Shown: positions 39,264-48,792 of the stretch, in pieces
Layout of the letters: the number at the start of each line of letters is the position of its first letter
How positions within the stretch are numbered: the stretch's first letter is position 1
From: an uncultured Burkholderiales bacterium
Lineage (GTDB): Bacteria; Pseudomonadota; Gammaproteobacteria; Burkholderiales; Burkholderiaceae_C
Reading direction: 5' to 3'
Assembly (NCBI GenBank): GCA_937891665.1
Contig: CALAGS010000091.1
Coordinates: 1 to 57,272, forward strand
DNA: 57,272 nucleotides
The notes under the pieces: generated by a model
The model's input: the letters and a program-made list of their open reading frames with translations, nothing else
The model's database searches: none
What the model was told of the DNA's origin: nothing
Made by a program: the position numbers and the translations under genes

Positions 39264-40622
39264 TCAAACGTAAGCGGGGACCATGCAGGTCTTGTGCTCA
39301 ACGTGGTACTCAAATTCGTGGCGGAAATGTTTGATCATTCCGCGCACAGGCATGGCGGCGGCATCACCCAAAGCGCAAATGGTGCGACCTTGAATGTTGT
39401 CTGCCACCGAGTTCAAGAGGTCGAGGTCGCTTGCGCGGCCTTGGCCATTTTCAATTCTGTCAACCATGCGCCACAACCACCCCGTGCCTTCACGGCAAGG
39501 TGTGCATTGGCCACATGATTCATGGGAGTAGAAATAAGACAAACGTTGCAATGACTTGACCATGCAACGAGTGTCGTCCATGACGATGACCGCACCAGAT
39601 CCCAGCATGGAGCCGGCTTTGGCAATCGAGTCATAGTCCATGGTGATGTCCATCATGATGTTGGCGGGCAACACGGGGGCTGAAGAGCCGCCAGGAATGA
39701 CCGCTTTCAAGGAGCGACCACCGCGCATGCCGCCGGCCAACTCCAAGAGCTTGGGAAAAGAGGTGCCCAATGGAATTTCATAATTGCCAGGACGCTCAAC
39801 ATCACCGCTGATGGAGAAAATCTTGGTGCCACCATTGTTAGGTTTACCGCACTCCAAATAAGCCTGACCCCCATTGCGAATGATCCAGGGGACTGCCGCA
39901 AAAGTTTCGGTGTTGTTGATGGTGGTGGGCTTGCCATACAAACCAAAACTGGCGGGGAATGGTGGCTTGAAGCGAGGTTGGCCTTTTTTGCCTTCCAAGG
40001 ATTCAAGCAAAGCCGTTTCTTCACCGCAGATATAAGCACCGAAACCGTGTGACGCATGCAACTGGAAGTTGAAGTTGCTGCCCATGATCTTGTCACCCAA
40101 GTAGCCTGCTGCGCGCGCTTCTTCAAGGGCGGCCTCAAAGCGTTCGTAGGTTTGAAAAATTTCGCCATGAATGTAGTTGTAACCCACATTGATGCCCATG
40201 GCATAAGCGGCAATGGCCATGCCTTCAATCACGATGTGTGGATTGAATTGCATGATGTCGCGGTCTTTGCAAGTACCGGGTTCGCCTTCGTCAGAATTGC
40301 AAACCAAATACTTTTGACCTGGAAACTGACGGGGCATGAAGCTCCACTTCAGACCGGTGGGAAAACCAGCACCGCCACGACCGCGCAAAGATGATTCTTT
40401 GACGGTGGCAATGACCTGATCCTGCGTCAAACCCTCACCGCCATCTTGGCCTAAAATTTTGCGCAAAGCTTGGTAGCCGCCACGTGCCTCGTAATCTTTG
40501 AGGCTCCAGTTTTTGCCATCTAAGCCTGCATAAATTTGCGGGTTGATGTGACGGTCGTGAAAACAAGTTTCCTGACCCGATGCCGCAAAACGCGACAACA
40601 ACTGATTCAAATCAGCGCTCAT
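39264..40622 (-). CDS. nuoF: NADH-quinone oxidoreductase subunit F
   Basis: NADH- and FMN-binding subunit and electron entry point of complex I, carrying cluster N3. The start at 40620-40622 overlaps the nuoE stop by 4 bp and gives 452 aa; a start 69 bp upstream is in frame but lies inside nuoE. Motifs: [14 protein letters not shown] (FMN/NADH glycine loop), [31 protein letters not shown] and [15 protein letters not shown] (the [4Fe-4S] ligands). Confidence 0.96.
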   Translation of the reverse strand: MSADLNQLLSRFAASGQETCFHDRHINPQIYAGLDGKNWSLKDYEARGGYQALRKILGQDGGEGLTQDQVIATVKESSLRGRGGAGFPTGLKWSFMPRQFPGQKYLVCNSDEGEPGTCKDRDIMQFNPHIVIEGMAIAAYAMGINVGYNYIHGEIFQTYERFEAALEEARAAGYLGDKIMGSNFNFQLHASHGFGAYICGEETALLESLEGKKGQPRFKPPFPASFGLYGKPTTINNTETFAAVPWIIRNGGQAYLECGKPNNGGTKIFSISGDVERPGNYEIPLGTSFPKLLELAGGMRGGRSLKAVIPGGSSAPVLPANIMMDITMDYDSIAKAGSMLGSGAVIVMDDTRCMVKSLQRLSYFYSHESCGQCTPCREGTGWLWRMVDRIENGQGRASDLDLLNSVADNIQGRTICALGDAAAMPVRGMIKHFRHEFEYHVEHKTCMVPAYV

Positions 40623-41110
40623 GCTGCGCCTCCAGATTGTTGCAATGTATCGACCAACTCGTCTAGCTTTTCGTTGCTCATGAAGCTGCACATAGTGCGG
40701 TCGTTGACCAACAGCACGGGCGCGTCAGCGCAAGCACCTTGGCATTCGCTTTGCTGCAAGGTAATGAGTCCGTCAGCTGTGGTTTGACCGACTTGAATAC
40801 CCAGTCGCTTTTGCAAATGAGCCATGGCTTGTTGGCCGCCGCGCAATTGGCAAGGCAAATTGGTGCACACGTTCAATTTGAACTTGCCCAACTTTTGCTG
40901 GTTGTACATGTTGTAAAAAGTAGTGACTTCGTGCACAGCCATGGGCGCCATGCCCAGATAGTCAGCCACCACTTTTTCGCTTTCGGAGCTGACCCAGCCA
41001 TGCTCTTGTTGCAAGATGGACAAGCAAGCCATCACAGCAGATTGCTTTTGATCAGCAGGAAATTTGGCCACTTCGCGAGCGAAGCGGGCTTTGGTCTCAT
41101 TAGAGATCAT
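40619..41110 (-). CDS. nuoE: NADH-quinone oxidoreductase subunit E
   Basis: Thioredoxin-like subunit with the [2Fe-2S] cluster N1a, next to NuoF. The 163-aa protein has four Cys ligands: the pair around [10 protein letters not shown] and the pair in [12 protein letters not shown]. The N-terminal helical part includes [18 protein letters not shown] and [19 protein letters not shown]. It overlaps both neighbours, nuoD upstream and nuoF downstream, by 4 bp. Confidence 0.96.
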   Translation of the reverse strand: MISNETKARFAREVAKFPADQKQSAVMACLSILQQEHGWVSSESEKVVADYLGMAPMAVHEVTTFYNMYNQQKLGKFKLNVCTNLPCQLRGGQQAMAHLQKRLGIQVGQTTADGLITLQQSECQGACADAPVLLVNDRTMCSFMSNEKLDELVDTLQQSGGAA

Positions 41111-42360
41111 CGGTCAATCTCTCCAAACACTATGTCCATGGTTCCAATGATGGCCACTGCGTCGGCCAACATGTGGCCACGGGCCATTTCATCAAGGGTC
41201 GCCAGGTGGGCATAGCCTGGGGCGCGGATTTTTAAACGGTAAGGCTTGTTGGCACCATCGCTGACGAGGTAAATACCAAACTCACCTTTGGGATGCTCAA
41301 CAGCGGCATAGGCCTGGCCTTCGGGCACATGAAAACCTTCTGTGAAGAGTTTGAAATGGTGAATCAAACCTTCCATGTTGGTCTTCATGGCTTCGCGCGA
41401 AGGTGGCGCAATTTTGTGGTTGTCGGTAATGACAGGGCCTGGGTTGGCGCGCAACCATTTGATACATTGCTGAATGATCCGATTGGATTCACGCATTTCT
41501 TGCATGCGCACCAAGTAGCGGTCGTAGCTGTCACCCGTTTGACCCACGGGTACATCGAACTCAACTTCAGAGTACACATCGTAAGGCTGCGTTTTACGCA
41601 AATCCCAAGCAACGCCAGAGCCACGCAACATAGGGCCTGTCATGCCCAAATTCAATGCACGCTCTGGTGTGACGACACCCACGCCCACGGTGCGCTGCTT
41701 CCAAATGCGGTTGTTGGTGAGCAAGGTTTCGTACTCATCGATGCAATGTGGAAAGCGGTTTGTAAAGTCTTCAATGAAGTCGAGTAAAGAGCCCTGTCGG
41801 TTGACATTCATTTCAGCAATGGCTTTGGCATTGCGAATTTTATTGACTTGATACTGCGCCATGGTTTCTGGCAAGTCACGGTAGACACCGCCAGGGCGGA
41901 AATAGGCGGCATGCATTCGAGCACCGGAAACGGCCTCGTACATGTCGAACAAGTCTTCGCGTTCACGGAATGCATAGACTAGGACAGTCGAGCTGCCACA
42001 GTCGTTGGCATGGGAGCCCAACCACATGAGGTGATTGAGCAGTCGTGTGATTTCGGAGAACATGACGCGGATGTATTGCGCACGTTTTGGCACCTCGATG
42101 CCAAGCAACTTCTCAATGGCCAAGCAATAGGCATGCTCATTGCACATCATGGACACGTAGTCTAAGCGGTCCATGTAGGGTAAGGACTGAATGTAAGTTT
42201 TGGTTTCAGCCAGCTTCTCAGTAGCGCGGTGCAAGAGGCCGATGTGAGGATCGGCGCGTTGCACAACCTCACCATCAAGTTCTAGAACCAATCGGAGGAC
42301 GCCGTGGGCCGCAGGGTGTTGCGGACCAAAGTTCAGTGTGTAGTTTTTAATTTCTGCCAT
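41107..42360 (-). CDS. nuoD: NADH-quinone oxidoreductase subunit D
   Basis: 49-kDa-type subunit that, with NuoB, forms the quinone-reduction site; related to the large subunit of NiFe hydrogenases but without the metal cysteines. ATG 42360 gives 417 aa and the standard opening [27 protein letters not shown] sequence (QHPAAHG is the quinone-site His loop); a GTG at 42372 is also in frame. Other marks are [25 protein letters not shown] and the C-terminal VFGEIDR. Confidence 0.96.
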   Translation of the reverse strand: MAEIKNYTLNFGPQHPAAHGVLRLVLELDGEVVQRADPHIGLLHRATEKLAETKTYIQSLPYMDRLDYVSMMCNEHAYCLAIEKLLGIEVPKRAQYIRVMFSEITRLLNHLMWLGSHANDCGSSTVLVYAFREREDLFDMYEAVSGARMHAAYFRPGGVYRDLPETMAQYQVNKIRNAKAIAEMNVNRQGSLLDFIEDFTNRFPHCIDEYETLLTNNRIWKQRTVGVGVVTPERALNLGMTGPMLRGSGVAWDLRKTQPYDVYSEVEFDVPVGQTGDSYDRYLVRMQEMRESNRIIQQCIKWLRANPGPVITDNHKIAPPSREAMKTNMEGLIHHFKLFTEGFHVPEGQAYAAVEHPKGEFGIYLVSDGANKPYRLKIRAPGYAHLATLDEMARGHMLADAVAIIGTMDIVFGEIDR

Positions 42361-42386
42361 GTTGATAGACACGAGCGCTGAAGCGC

Positions 42387-42992
42387 TTAGTGCAGACCTC
42401 CGTATTTTTCTTCACGGATGATCCGCGGCGTGATTTCACGAGGCTCAATGGAGACAGGTTCGTAAATCACGCGGGCTCGTTCAGCGTCATAACGCATTTC
42501 GACATGGCCCGAGACTGGGAAATCTTTTCTGAAAGGATGACCAATGAAGCCGTAGTCAGTGAGAATTCGGCGCAAATCTTGGTGACCCTCAAACACAATG
42601 CCATACAGGTCAAACGCTTCGCGCTCGTACCAGTTGGCTGAATTCCACAAGGCATTGACCGAATCAACCAATGGCAAGTCATCATGAGGGCAAAGCACCA
42701 TGACACGGACTCGCTGATTCAGGCTAACTGACAACAAATGAACGACAACCCCAAAACGGGGGCCTTCAGTGCCGACATCAGCATAGGTCGAGTAGTCCAT
42801 GCCACACAGATCGATGAGTTGCTCAAAGCTGCAAACGGGAGAATCACGCAAAGTTTGCATGACGCTTAAGTAGTGGGTGGAGAGCACTTTGACAGTGACC
42901 TCGTTCAAAGCCACTGAAACTTCAGAAACTTGCGCACCCAAAACTTGAATGAGGTTTTGCTTAAGTTGCTCTGGGTGAATAGAAAAAGTCAT
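42387..42992 (-). CDS. nuoC: NADH-quinone oxidoreductase subunit C
   Basis: 30-kDa-type peripheral subunit that supports NuoD and NuoB; it has no cofactor. ATG 42990-42992 gives 201 aa; an upstream in-frame start at 43016 overlaps nuoB and is less likely. Family signature: [33 protein letters not shown] stretch ([10 protein letters not shown], then HPDLRRIL-like HQDLRRIL and GHPFRKDFP). nuoC and nuoD are separate genes, unlike the fused enteric nuoCD. Confidence 0.95.
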   Translation of the reverse strand: MTFSIHPEQLKQNLIQVLGAQVSEVSVALNEVTVKVLSTHYLSVMQTLRDSPVCSFEQLIDLCGMDYSTYADVGTEGPRFGVVVHLLSVSLNQRVRVMVLCPHDDLPLVDSVNALWNSANWYEREAFDLYGIVFEGHQDLRRILTDYGFIGHPFRKDFPVSGHVEMRYDAERARVIYEPVSIEPREITPRIIREEKYGGLH

Positions 42993-43002
42993 GTTGATTC
43001 TT

Positions 43003-43482
43003 TCAAACACGAGCAATGGTGTTGGTGCGTCGAATTTTTTGCTGCAACTGGATGATGCCGTAAATCAAAGCTTCGGCAGTAGGCGGGCAGCCCGGCACAT
43101 ACACATCAACCGGCACAATGCGATCGCACCCACGAACTACGGAATAGCTGTAGTGGTAATAACCGCCGCCATTGGCACACGAGCCCATGGAAATAACCCA
43201 TCGGGGCTCTGACATTTGGTCATAAACTTTGCGCAGAGCAGGCGCCATTTTGTTGGTGAGGGTACCCGCAACAATCATCAAATCACTTTGACGGGGACTG
43301 GCACGGAAAACTTCTGCACCAAATCGAGCCAAGTCATAACGCGCTGTGGCTGCATGCATCATTTCTACTGCACAGCAAGCCAAGCCAAACGTCATGGGCC
43401 ACAAAGAACCTGTCTTGGCCCAATTCACCACAGAGTCGTAACTTGTGGTGATAAAGCCCTCTTTCATCACGCCTTCAATCAT
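43003..43482 (-). CDS. nuoB: NADH-quinone oxidoreductase subunit B
   Basis: Subunit carrying the terminal [4Fe-4S] cluster N2, which reduces quinone. The 159-aa protein has the tandem cysteines of N2 in LACCAVEMM and further ligands in [15 protein letters not shown] and [14 protein letters not shown] 43480-43482. nuoA ends 63 bp upstream and nuoC begins 10 bp downstream. Confidence 0.97.
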   Translation of the reverse strand: MIEGVMKEGFITTSYDSVVNWAKTGSLWPMTFGLACCAVEMMHAATARYDLARFGAEVFRASPRQSDLMIVAGTLTNKMAPALRKVYDQMSEPRWVISMGSCANGGGYYHYSYSVVRGCDRIVPVDVYVPGCPPTAEALIYGIIQLQQKIRRTNTIARV

Positions 43483-43545
43483 TGTTCATATCCTTGTTGA
43501 AGCAGCTATTCAATTCAAAATTTTTCCAAGGGCCCAATTTGGGAG

Positions 43546-43908
43546 TTACTCCCAATCAAGCGCGCCCTTTTTCCATTCGTAAACAAAACCGACAACCAGA
43601 ATGCTCAGGAAAATAAGGACACCCACGAAGCCTGCAATACCTACTTCTTGAAGAGCTACAGCCCAAGGGAAGAGAAACGCAATTTCGAGGTCGAACAAAA
43701 TGAACAAGATCGCAACCAAGTAGTAGCGAACGTCAAATTTCATGCGCGCATCTTCGAAAGCTTCGAAGCCGCATTCGTATGGAGAATTTTTGGCCGCGTC
43801 TGGGCGATTGGGGCCAAGGATATAGCCTAGAACCTGAGGAATGACGCCAATGGCAACACCCACCAAGATGAACAACAAGATAGGAAGGTATTGGTCGAGG
43901 TTGATCAT
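43546..43908 (-). CDS. nuoA: NADH-quinone oxidoreductase subunit A
   Basis: Three-helix membrane subunit (ND3 homologue) and first gene of the nuo operon. ATG 43906-43908 gives 120 aa; a TTG three codons upstream is possible. The conserved loop after helix 1, [23 protein letters not shown], contains the Cys that marks the active/deactive state in some organisms (ECGF). The operon lies just downstream of tRNA-Leu, so its 5' end may be made by tRNA processing or by a promoter overlapping the tRNA 3' region; I see no convincing promoter box in the 53-bp gap. Confidence 0.95.
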   Translation of the reverse strand: MINLDQYLPILLFILVGVAIGVIPQVLGYILGPNRPDAAKNSPYECGFEAFEDARMKFDVRYYLVAILFILFDLEIAFLFPWAVALQEVGIAGFVGVLIFLSILVVGFVYEWKKGALDWE

Positions 43909-43961
43909 GAACTTCAAATCAATGGGGAGACGCCGAATGCAAACATTCAGCGCCTCTGTGT

Positions 43962-44046
43962 TGGTGCCGTCGGCGAGACTCGAACTCGCACAGCTTTCGC
44001 CACTACCCCCTCAAGATAGCGTGTCTACCAATTTCACCACGACGGC
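43962..44046 (-). tRNA. tRNA-Leu (anticodon GAG)
   Basis: An 85-nt gene with CCA encoded at its 3' end. The acceptor arms are GCCGTCG and CGACGGC, with discriminator A. The anticodon stem CTATC/GGTAG closes a 7-nt loop TTGAGGG, giving anticodon GAG (reads CUC and CUU). A long variable arm (around GTGGCGAAAGC) marks it as a class II leucine tRNA, and the T arm has GTTCGAGTC. It lies between secG and nuoA, all on the minus strand. Confidence 0.95.
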
Positions 44047-44194
44047 GGTTATTTGTTCCAATGGCATGAGGCATCCACGGGTGGATTTTTGGCGCTCAGA
44101 ACAGCTTGTAGTTTACCCCTAAACAGGGGCAATCTTGCAGGGAAAATACCGAAATTTCTATCGCGCACCAAGAAGTTAATGCAAGCGTGATTTC

Positions 44195-44575
44195 TTACTT
44201 CGAAATTGCAGGCGCAGCAGGTGTGACAGGCGTGTTACCAGGAATTTGCGAGGCCGTGCTGTTGTCTACAGGCGCTGGCTTAGAAGTAGGCACTAGGACT
44301 GAGTTACCTTCCAACACGCTGTTTGAAGAAGAAGCAGGCAGATTGCCGAAATAAGCCAGCATTAAGGTGGTCACAAAAAATACAGCGGCCAAAATTGCCG
44401 TGGTGCGTGACAAGAAATTAGCACCGCCCGAGGCCCCAAACAAACTGCCAGAACTGCCGCTGCCAAAGGCCGCACCCATGTCAGCACCTTTGCCGTGTTG
44501 CACCAAGATCAATCCAATCATGGCCAAGGCCGACAACATCTGTACAGCCAAAATTACGGTGATCATTGCATTCAT
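44195..44575 (-). CDS. secG: Preprotein translocase subunit SecG
   Basis: Small two-helix membrane subunit of the SecYEG channel that helps SecA-driven export. ATG 44573-44575 has GGAG 8 nt upstream and gives 126 aa; a TTG at 44587 is an inferior alternative. The N-terminal helix is followed by the family signature VQHGKGADMGAAFGSGSSGSLFG, a second helix and a Pro/Ala/Ser-rich tail of about 45 residues, as in other members of this group. The gene lies between tpiA and tRNA-Leu. The 148-bp gap down to the tRNA contains short inverted repeats at 44073-44086 and 44116-44129 and no ORF. Confidence 0.94.
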   Translation of the reverse strand: MNAMITVILAVQMLSALAMIGLILVQHGKGADMGAAFGSGSSGSLFGASGGANFLSRTTAILAAVFFVTTLMLAYFGNLPASSSNSVLEGNSVLVPTSKPAPVDNSTASQIPGNTPVTPAAPAISK

Positions 44576-44621
44576 GCTTCGCTCCAAATCAAAATATCTT
44601 GTGTCAAAAGTTCAGGCCGCT

Positions 44622-45377
44622 CTAGGCGGTTGTTGAACCAGCAGCCATGATGGCCAAAAAATCGGCCGCTTTGAGGGCAGCGCCACCAATCAAACCACCA
44701 TCAATGTCGGCTTGCGCCAGCAACTGTGCGGCGTTGGCAGCATTCATGCTGCCACCATACAAAATAGAAATACGGTCTGCGTGCGATGTTGCCGCCTTCA
44801 GTTGCGCCCGCAATACAGCATGCACTTCTTGCGCTTGTTCAGGGGAGGCTGTGCGACCTGTGCCAATGGCCCACACGGGCTCATAAGCCACGACAATTTC
44901 GCTGATGCAATGGCCATTGACATGAATGACAGCGGCCAGTTGCCGCTTAACGACTTCTTCGGTTTGCCCTGCTTCTCGATCGGCCAAAGTTTCGCCCACA
45001 CACACAATGGGTGTGATGCCAGCAGACAAGGCGCGTTGCGCTTTGTCTGCCACGGTGACATCCGATTCCCCATGGTATTGGCGACGCTCTGAATGACCTA
45101 CGATGACATAGCGCACCGCAAAGTCTTTCAACATGCCCGCAGAGATTTCGCCCGTGTAGGCGCCCGCCTCTTGCGCAGACACATCTTGCGAACCCAAGGC
45201 AATGAGAGACTGACCCGAAAGCATTGACTGAACCTGCGCCAAATAGGCAGCAGGCACGCAGACAGCAGCCTGGCATTTCATGTCCTGGCTGCCGTCCAAC
45301 ACCGCTTGCAACAAAGAGACGTTGGCAGACAAACTACCATTCATCTTCCAGTTACCCGCAATGAGCTTTTTCTTCAT
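44622..45377 (-). CDS. tpiA: Triosephosphate isomerase
   Basis: Interconverts dihydroxyacetone phosphate and glyceraldehyde 3-phosphate. Either ATG 45377 (251 aa, GAAG 8 nt upstream) or 45383 (two residues longer) could be the start. Catalytic residues are visible: NWKMN (Asn/Lys), VGHSERR (His), [11 protein letters not shown] (Glu) and the phosphate loops [10 protein letters not shown] and GGLIGGAAL. It follows pnp by 28 bp and precedes secG by 46 bp. Confidence 0.96.
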   Translation of the reverse strand: MKKKLIAGNWKMNGSLSANVSLLQAVLDGSQDMKCQAAVCVPAAYLAQVQSMLSGQSLIALGSQDVSAQEAGAYTGEISAGMLKDFAVRYVIVGHSERRQYHGESDVTVADKAQRALSAGITPIVCVGETLADREAGQTEEVVKRQLAAVIHVNGHCISEIVVAYEPVWAIGTGRTASPEQAQEVHAVLRAQLKAATSHADRISILYGGSMNAANAAQLLAQADIDGGLIGGAALKAADFLAIMAAGSTTA

Positions 45378-45405
45378 GGTCATTTCTTCAAGGCTGTGTC
45401 TTCAA

Positions 45406-47523
45406 TCACTCTGACTGCGAAGGCGCCGCAGGACGCTCGATCAAGGCTTTCATGGACAACTTCACACGGCCTTTTTCGTCGGTCTCGAGCACTTTGACTT
45501 TGACGATCTGACCTTCTTGCAAATAGTCAGACACTTTTTCAACGCGCTCATGTGCAATTTGACTGATGTGCAACAAGCCATCTTTGCCTGGCAACAAATT
45601 GATCAAAGCACCGAAGTCGAGTAATTTAGTGACTGGGCCTTCGTAGACCTTGCCAATTTCAACTTCGGCGGTGATTTGCTCAATGCGGCGCTTGGCCTCA
45701 TCAGCCTTGGCACCGTCAGTGGCTGCGATGGTAATCGTGCCGTCTTCATTGATGTTGATTTGGGTGCCAGTTTCTTCGGTGAGCGCACGAATGGTAGCGC
45801 CGCCCTTACCGATCACATCGCGAATTTTCTCCGGATTGATCTTCATGGTGAATAACTTGGGGGCAAAGTTAGACACTTCGGTTTTGGCTTCGCTCATGGC
45901 ATCTTGCATCTTGCCCAAGATGTGCATGCGCGCTTCTTTGGCTTGTGCCAAGGCCACTTGCATAATCTCTTTGGTAATGCCTTGGATTTTGATGTCCATC
46001 TGCAAAGCAGTCACACCATTGGTGGTTCCGGCCACTTTAAAGTCCATGTCACCCAAATGATCTTCGTCGCCCAAGATGTCGGTCAACACAGCAAAGCGGT
46101 TGGCATCTTTGATCAGGCCCATGGCAATGCCAGCCACGTGTGCTTTCATGGGCACGCCTGCGTCCATCAAGGACAAGCATCCACCGCAGACAGAAGCCAT
46201 GGAAGAAGAACCATTGGACTCTGTAATTTCAGAGACCACACGCATGGTGTACGGGAATTCTTCTTTGGTAGGCAACACAGCGGCCAAAGCACGCTTGGCC
46301 AAACGGCCATGACCAATTTCGCGACGCTTCGTTGAACCCATGCGGCCCACTTCGCCAGTGGCAAAGGGAGGCATGTTGTAGTGCAGCATGAAGCGGTCTT
46401 CGTACTCACCGGCCAAGGCGTCGATGCGTTGTGCATCGCGCTCAGTGCCCAAAGTGGCAATCACCAAAGCTTGTGTTTCGCCGCGTGTGAACAAGGTCGA
46501 ACCGTGGGTGCGTGGCAACACTGAGTTGCGAATTTCGATAGGACGCACAGTGCGTGTATCGCGGCCATCGATGCGCGGCTCGCCTGCCAAGATTTGGCTG
46601 CGAACGATATTGGCTTCGATGTCAAACAACATGCCTTCTACTTTGACGCTGTCGAATTCAACGCCTTCAGCCTTGAGGCCGGCCATGGTGGCGGCGTAAG
46701 TTTCGCGGCAAGCTTGTGTACGGCTTTGTTTGTTGCGAATTTGATAAGCAGCGCGAAGTTTTTCTTCCGCGTGCGCATTGACCTTGGCAATGAGAACTTC
46801 GTCCTTGGCGGGTGCGGTCCAATCCCAGGCGGGTTTGCCAGCGTCGCGCACCAATTCGTGAATGGCATTGACAGCAACATTGCCTTGCTCATGACCAAAC
46901 ACGACGGCACCCAACATGATCTCTTCAGACAATTGTTGGGCTTCAGATTCCACCATCAACACAGCAGATTCTGTGCCCGCCACCACGAGGTCCATCAGGC
47001 TGTCTTTGCGTTGTGTTTGACCGGGGTTCAACACGTATTCGCCGTTGATATAACCCACGCGCGCAGCGCCGATAGGGCCGTTGAAAGGCACGCCAGAAAT
47101 AGACAATGCAGCACTCACTGCGATCAAGGCGGCGATGTCGGCATCAACTTCAGGGTTCAAAGAAACGGTATGCACCACTACGTGCACATCGTTGTAGAAA
47201 CCTTCTGGAAACAGAGGGCGGATAGGACGGTCAATTAGGCGGCTGGTGAGTGTTTCCAATTCGCTGGGCTTGGCTTCGCGTTTGAAAAAGCTGCCTGGAA
47301 TTTTGCCGGCTGCATAAGCTTTCTCAATGTAGTCCACGGTCAATGGGAAAAAGTCTTGACCTGCTTTGGAATTTTTGGAAGCCACCACAGTGGCCAAGAC
47401 CACGGTGTCTTCAATGTTAACCAGCACAGCGCCGGATGCTTGGCGAGCAATTTCGCCGGTTTCCATGATGACCTTGTGTTGGCCCCATTGAAAAGTTTTT
47501 GTCACTTTGTTGAAAATGGACAT
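45406..47523 (-). CDS. pnp: Polynucleotide phosphorylase
   Basis: Phosphorolytic 3'-5' exoribonuclease and degradosome subunit. ATG 47521-47523 with GGAG upstream gives 705 aa, the usual size. Two RNase PH domains (about residues 10-225 and 315-545) are joined by an alpha-helical part. The active site is in the second domain, with [19 protein letters not shown] domain ([19 protein letters not shown]) and an S1 domain with [21 protein letters not shown] follow. It is 224 bp from rpsO; that gap holds the rpsO terminator and a long hairpin in the pnp leader. Confidence 0.97.
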   Translation of the reverse strand: MSIFNKVTKTFQWGQHKVIMETGEIARQASGAVLVNIEDTVVLATVVASKNSKAGQDFFPLTVDYIEKAYAAGKIPGSFFKREAKPSELETLTSRLIDRPIRPLFPEGFYNDVHVVVHTVSLNPEVDADIAALIAVSAALSISGVPFNGPIGAARVGYINGEYVLNPGQTQRKDSLMDLVVAGTESAVLMVESEAQQLSEEIMLGAVVFGHEQGNVAVNAIHELVRDAGKPAWDWTAPAKDEVLIAKVNAHAEEKLRAAYQIRNKQSRTQACRETYAATMAGLKAEGVEFDSVKVEGMLFDIEANIVRSQILAGEPRIDGRDTRTVRPIEIRNSVLPRTHGSTLFTRGETQALVIATLGTERDAQRIDALAGEYEDRFMLHYNMPPFATGEVGRMGSTKRREIGHGRLAKRALAAVLPTKEEFPYTMRVVSEITESNGSSSMASVCGGCLSLMDAGVPMKAHVAGIAMGLIKDANRFAVLTDILGDEDHLGDMDFKVAGTTNGVTALQMDIKIQGITKEIMQVALAQAKEARMHILGKMQDAMSEAKTEVSNFAPKLFTMKINPEKIRDVIGKGGATIRALTEETGTQININEDGTITIAATDGAKADEAKRRIEQITAEVEIGKVYEGPVTKLLDFGALINLLPGKDGLLHISQIAHERVEKVSDYLQEGQIVKVKVLETDEKGRVKLSMKALIERPAAPSQSE

Positions 47524-47599
47524 GTTAATTAACTCCAGAAAATTACAGTGCAAACGGCTGCACTGAAAAGCCTAGATATTGACAGTCTGAACTCGATGC

Positions 47600-47645
47600 C
47601 ATTCCATGAATGATCTGGCTGAAAACGCAGATGATTGATGGAATG
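47600..47645 (-). promoter_or_regulatory. Long hairpin in pnp 5' leader (candidate RNase III/PNPase autoregulation site)
   Basis: Arms 47600-47617 and 47628-47645 are 18 nt each and complementary at 16 positions (two opposed same-base mismatches), with a 10-nt loop. The outer 8 bp are CATTCCAT/ATGGAATG and the inner 5 bp ATCTG/CAGAT. It lies about 77 nt upstream of the pnp ATG and downstream of the rpsO terminator, so it is in the pnp leader. In E. coli a long pnp leader stem is cut by RNase III and then unwound and degraded by PNPase itself; this structure is placed for the same role, but the sequence is not shared and the role is inferred. Confidence 0.6.
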
Positions 47646-47690
47646 ACACAGCGCGGGTTCGGTCTGAAAACGTCTTTTTAGAAAACTTAA

Positions 47691-47730
47691 AGTAAAAAGC
47701 GCCTGAGCTAGCGGGCTAACTCAGGCGCTT
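47691..47730 (-). terminator. Intrinsic terminator after rpsO
   Basis: A perfect 11-bp inverted repeat, AAGCGCCTGAG/CTCAGGCGCTT at 47697-47707 and 47720-47730, has an extra TAG/CTA inner pairing. Read on the minus strand, it is followed by TTTTTAC. It begins 18 bp after the rpsO stop, so it separates rpsO from pnp while possibly allowing partial read-through. Confidence 0.85.
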
Positions 47731-47747
47731 GTCATCTTTCGATACGC

Positions 47748-48014
47748 TTATTTGCGCAAGCCAAGTTTGGCAATCAGAGCAACGTAGCGGTCGGCGTCTT
47801 TGGACCGCAAGTAGTCCAGCAATTTACGACGACGGCTCACCATGCGCAACAAACCGCGGCGACCGTGATGGTCTTTGGCATGTGTTTTGAAATGGGGTGT
47901 CAACTCGTTGATTCGAGCTGTTAGCAAAGCCACCTGGACTTCGGGGCTACCCGTGTCATTGGCAGCGCGAGCGTTGGCCTTGACGACCTCAGCCTTGATA
48001 GAGGATGCAATCAT
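47748..48014 (-). CDS. rpsO: 30S ribosomal protein S15
   Basis: Primary 16S rRNA-binding protein of the small-subunit platform. The 88-aa length is canonical. Recognisable stretches: [42 protein letters not shown] core (quoted parts: [27 protein letters not shown]), RRRKLLDYL and the ending LIAKLGLRK. The start is at 48012-48014, with a poly-purine GGAAG a few bases upstream. The gene pair rpsO-pnp is conserved across bacteria. Confidence 0.97.
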   Translation of the reverse strand: MIASSIKAEVVKANARAANDTGSPEVQVALLTARINELTPHFKTHAKDHHGRRGLLRMVSRRRKLLDYLRSKDADRYVALIAKLGLRK

Positions 48015-48159
48015 TTTTTCTTCCTTTTTTTCGTCTCTGAATCAAAGCAGCAATGCGGCTTCAACCAATGAGGCGATGTTTATAACTTGCGCAAGCGGTT
48101 TGGAATCAACTGCTGCGTGCGATCTTGTGCGGCGGTCCCCCGCTTGGCAAAGCCTCGGA

Positions 48160-48188
48160 ATTATAACCACAGGCCGGCAACTCGGGAA
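48160..48188 (-). promoter_or_regulatory. Probable sigma-70 promoter for rpsO
   Basis: On the minus strand the -10 is TATAAT (plus-strand 48160-48165), with a weaker -35 TTCCCG (48183-48188) exactly 17 bp away. Transcription would begin near 48153, leaving a leader of about 140 nt before rpsO. That leader includes a CTTGCGCAAG palindrome at 48086-48095 and could hold the S15 autoregulatory structure, although I cannot match a known one. Confidence 0.55.
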
Positions 48189-48267
48189 CCCCTTAGGGTT
48201 TAACTGGCTAAAAAAACAGTACTTAACCGGCCAGGAAGCTTCAAAATCACTTCAAAATAAGCTTCAT

Positions 48268-48687
48268 ATGGACAAAATCAGAATCGATAAATGGCTTTGG
48301 GCTGCCCGTTTTTACAAAACTCGGTCCATGGCCACAGACGAAATTGGCAAAGGACGCGTGGCAGTCAATGACCAAACCGTCAAGGCCTCTAGAGAAGTCA
48401 AGGTGGGCGACACCGTCAAAGCCAGGCAAGGTGACATTACCCGAACAGTCAAGGTTTTAGCCATCAGTGACCAACGAGGCCCTGCGCCAACCGCGCAAGC
48501 TTTGTACGAAGAAACGAATGACAGCCTTGATCTCAGAGACAAAATCAGCGTTCAAAAGCGGCTGTCCAGAGAACCCGCCCTCAGCATTGAACAGGGCCGC
48601 CCCACCAAAAGAAATCGCCGTGATTTAGAAAAAGCCAAGCAGGTGGGGTGGAACGACCGATGGAGTGCTTTCTTAGACCCAGACTGA
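48268..48687 (+). CDS. hslR: Ribosome-associated heat shock protein Hsp15 (S4 domain)
   Basis: RNA-binding heat-shock protein that recycles 50S subunits still carrying peptidyl-tRNA. ATG 48268 gives 139 aa. The S4 RNA-binding domain fills residues 1-60: RIDKWLWAARFYKTRSMA, KGRVAVNDQTVKASREVKVGD-like loop (short parts quoted). A highly basic C-terminus with PTKRNRRDLEKAK follows. An open frame continues upstream to 47875 but has no S4 sequence there and runs into rpsO antisense, so it is not used. There is no strong ribosome site. Confidence 0.92.
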   Translation: MDKIRIDKWLWAARFYKTRSMATDEIGKGRVAVNDQTVKASREVKVGDTVKARQGDITRTVKVLAISDQRGPAPTAQALYEETNDSLDLRDKISVQKRLSREPALSIEQGRPTKRNRRDLEKAKQVGWNDRWSAFLDPD

Positions 48688-48780
48688 CGCCTAGGTGCCA
48701 AATTAAGCTGTTTACAGGGGTTTTTACCCTCCCCCCGCTTTTGTCAGCACTCTAAAGTGTGTAACGACAAAATCACAAAC

Positions 48781-48785
48781 AGGAG
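48781..48785 (+). promoter_or_regulatory. Ribosome binding site that selects a GTG start
   Basis: AGGAG lies 7 nt before GTG 48793, the start of the first tandem Bug gene. The ATG at 48788 is in another frame, and an earlier in-frame GTG at 48757 lacks a ribosome site and would add a hydrophilic stretch ahead of the signal peptide. Confidence 0.7.
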
Positions 48786-48792
48786 TCATGCT

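Noticed and set aside
44073..44086. ATCCAC-GG-GTGGAT hairpin followed by TTTT, looking like a terminator on the plus strand
   Set aside because: No plus-strand gene ends here; the genes around it are on the minus strand, where the T-run is on the wrong side.
47875..48267. Upstream extension of the Hsp15 frame
   Set aside because: The extension overlaps rpsO antisense and has no S4-like sequence; the S4 domain begins at the ATG at 48268.
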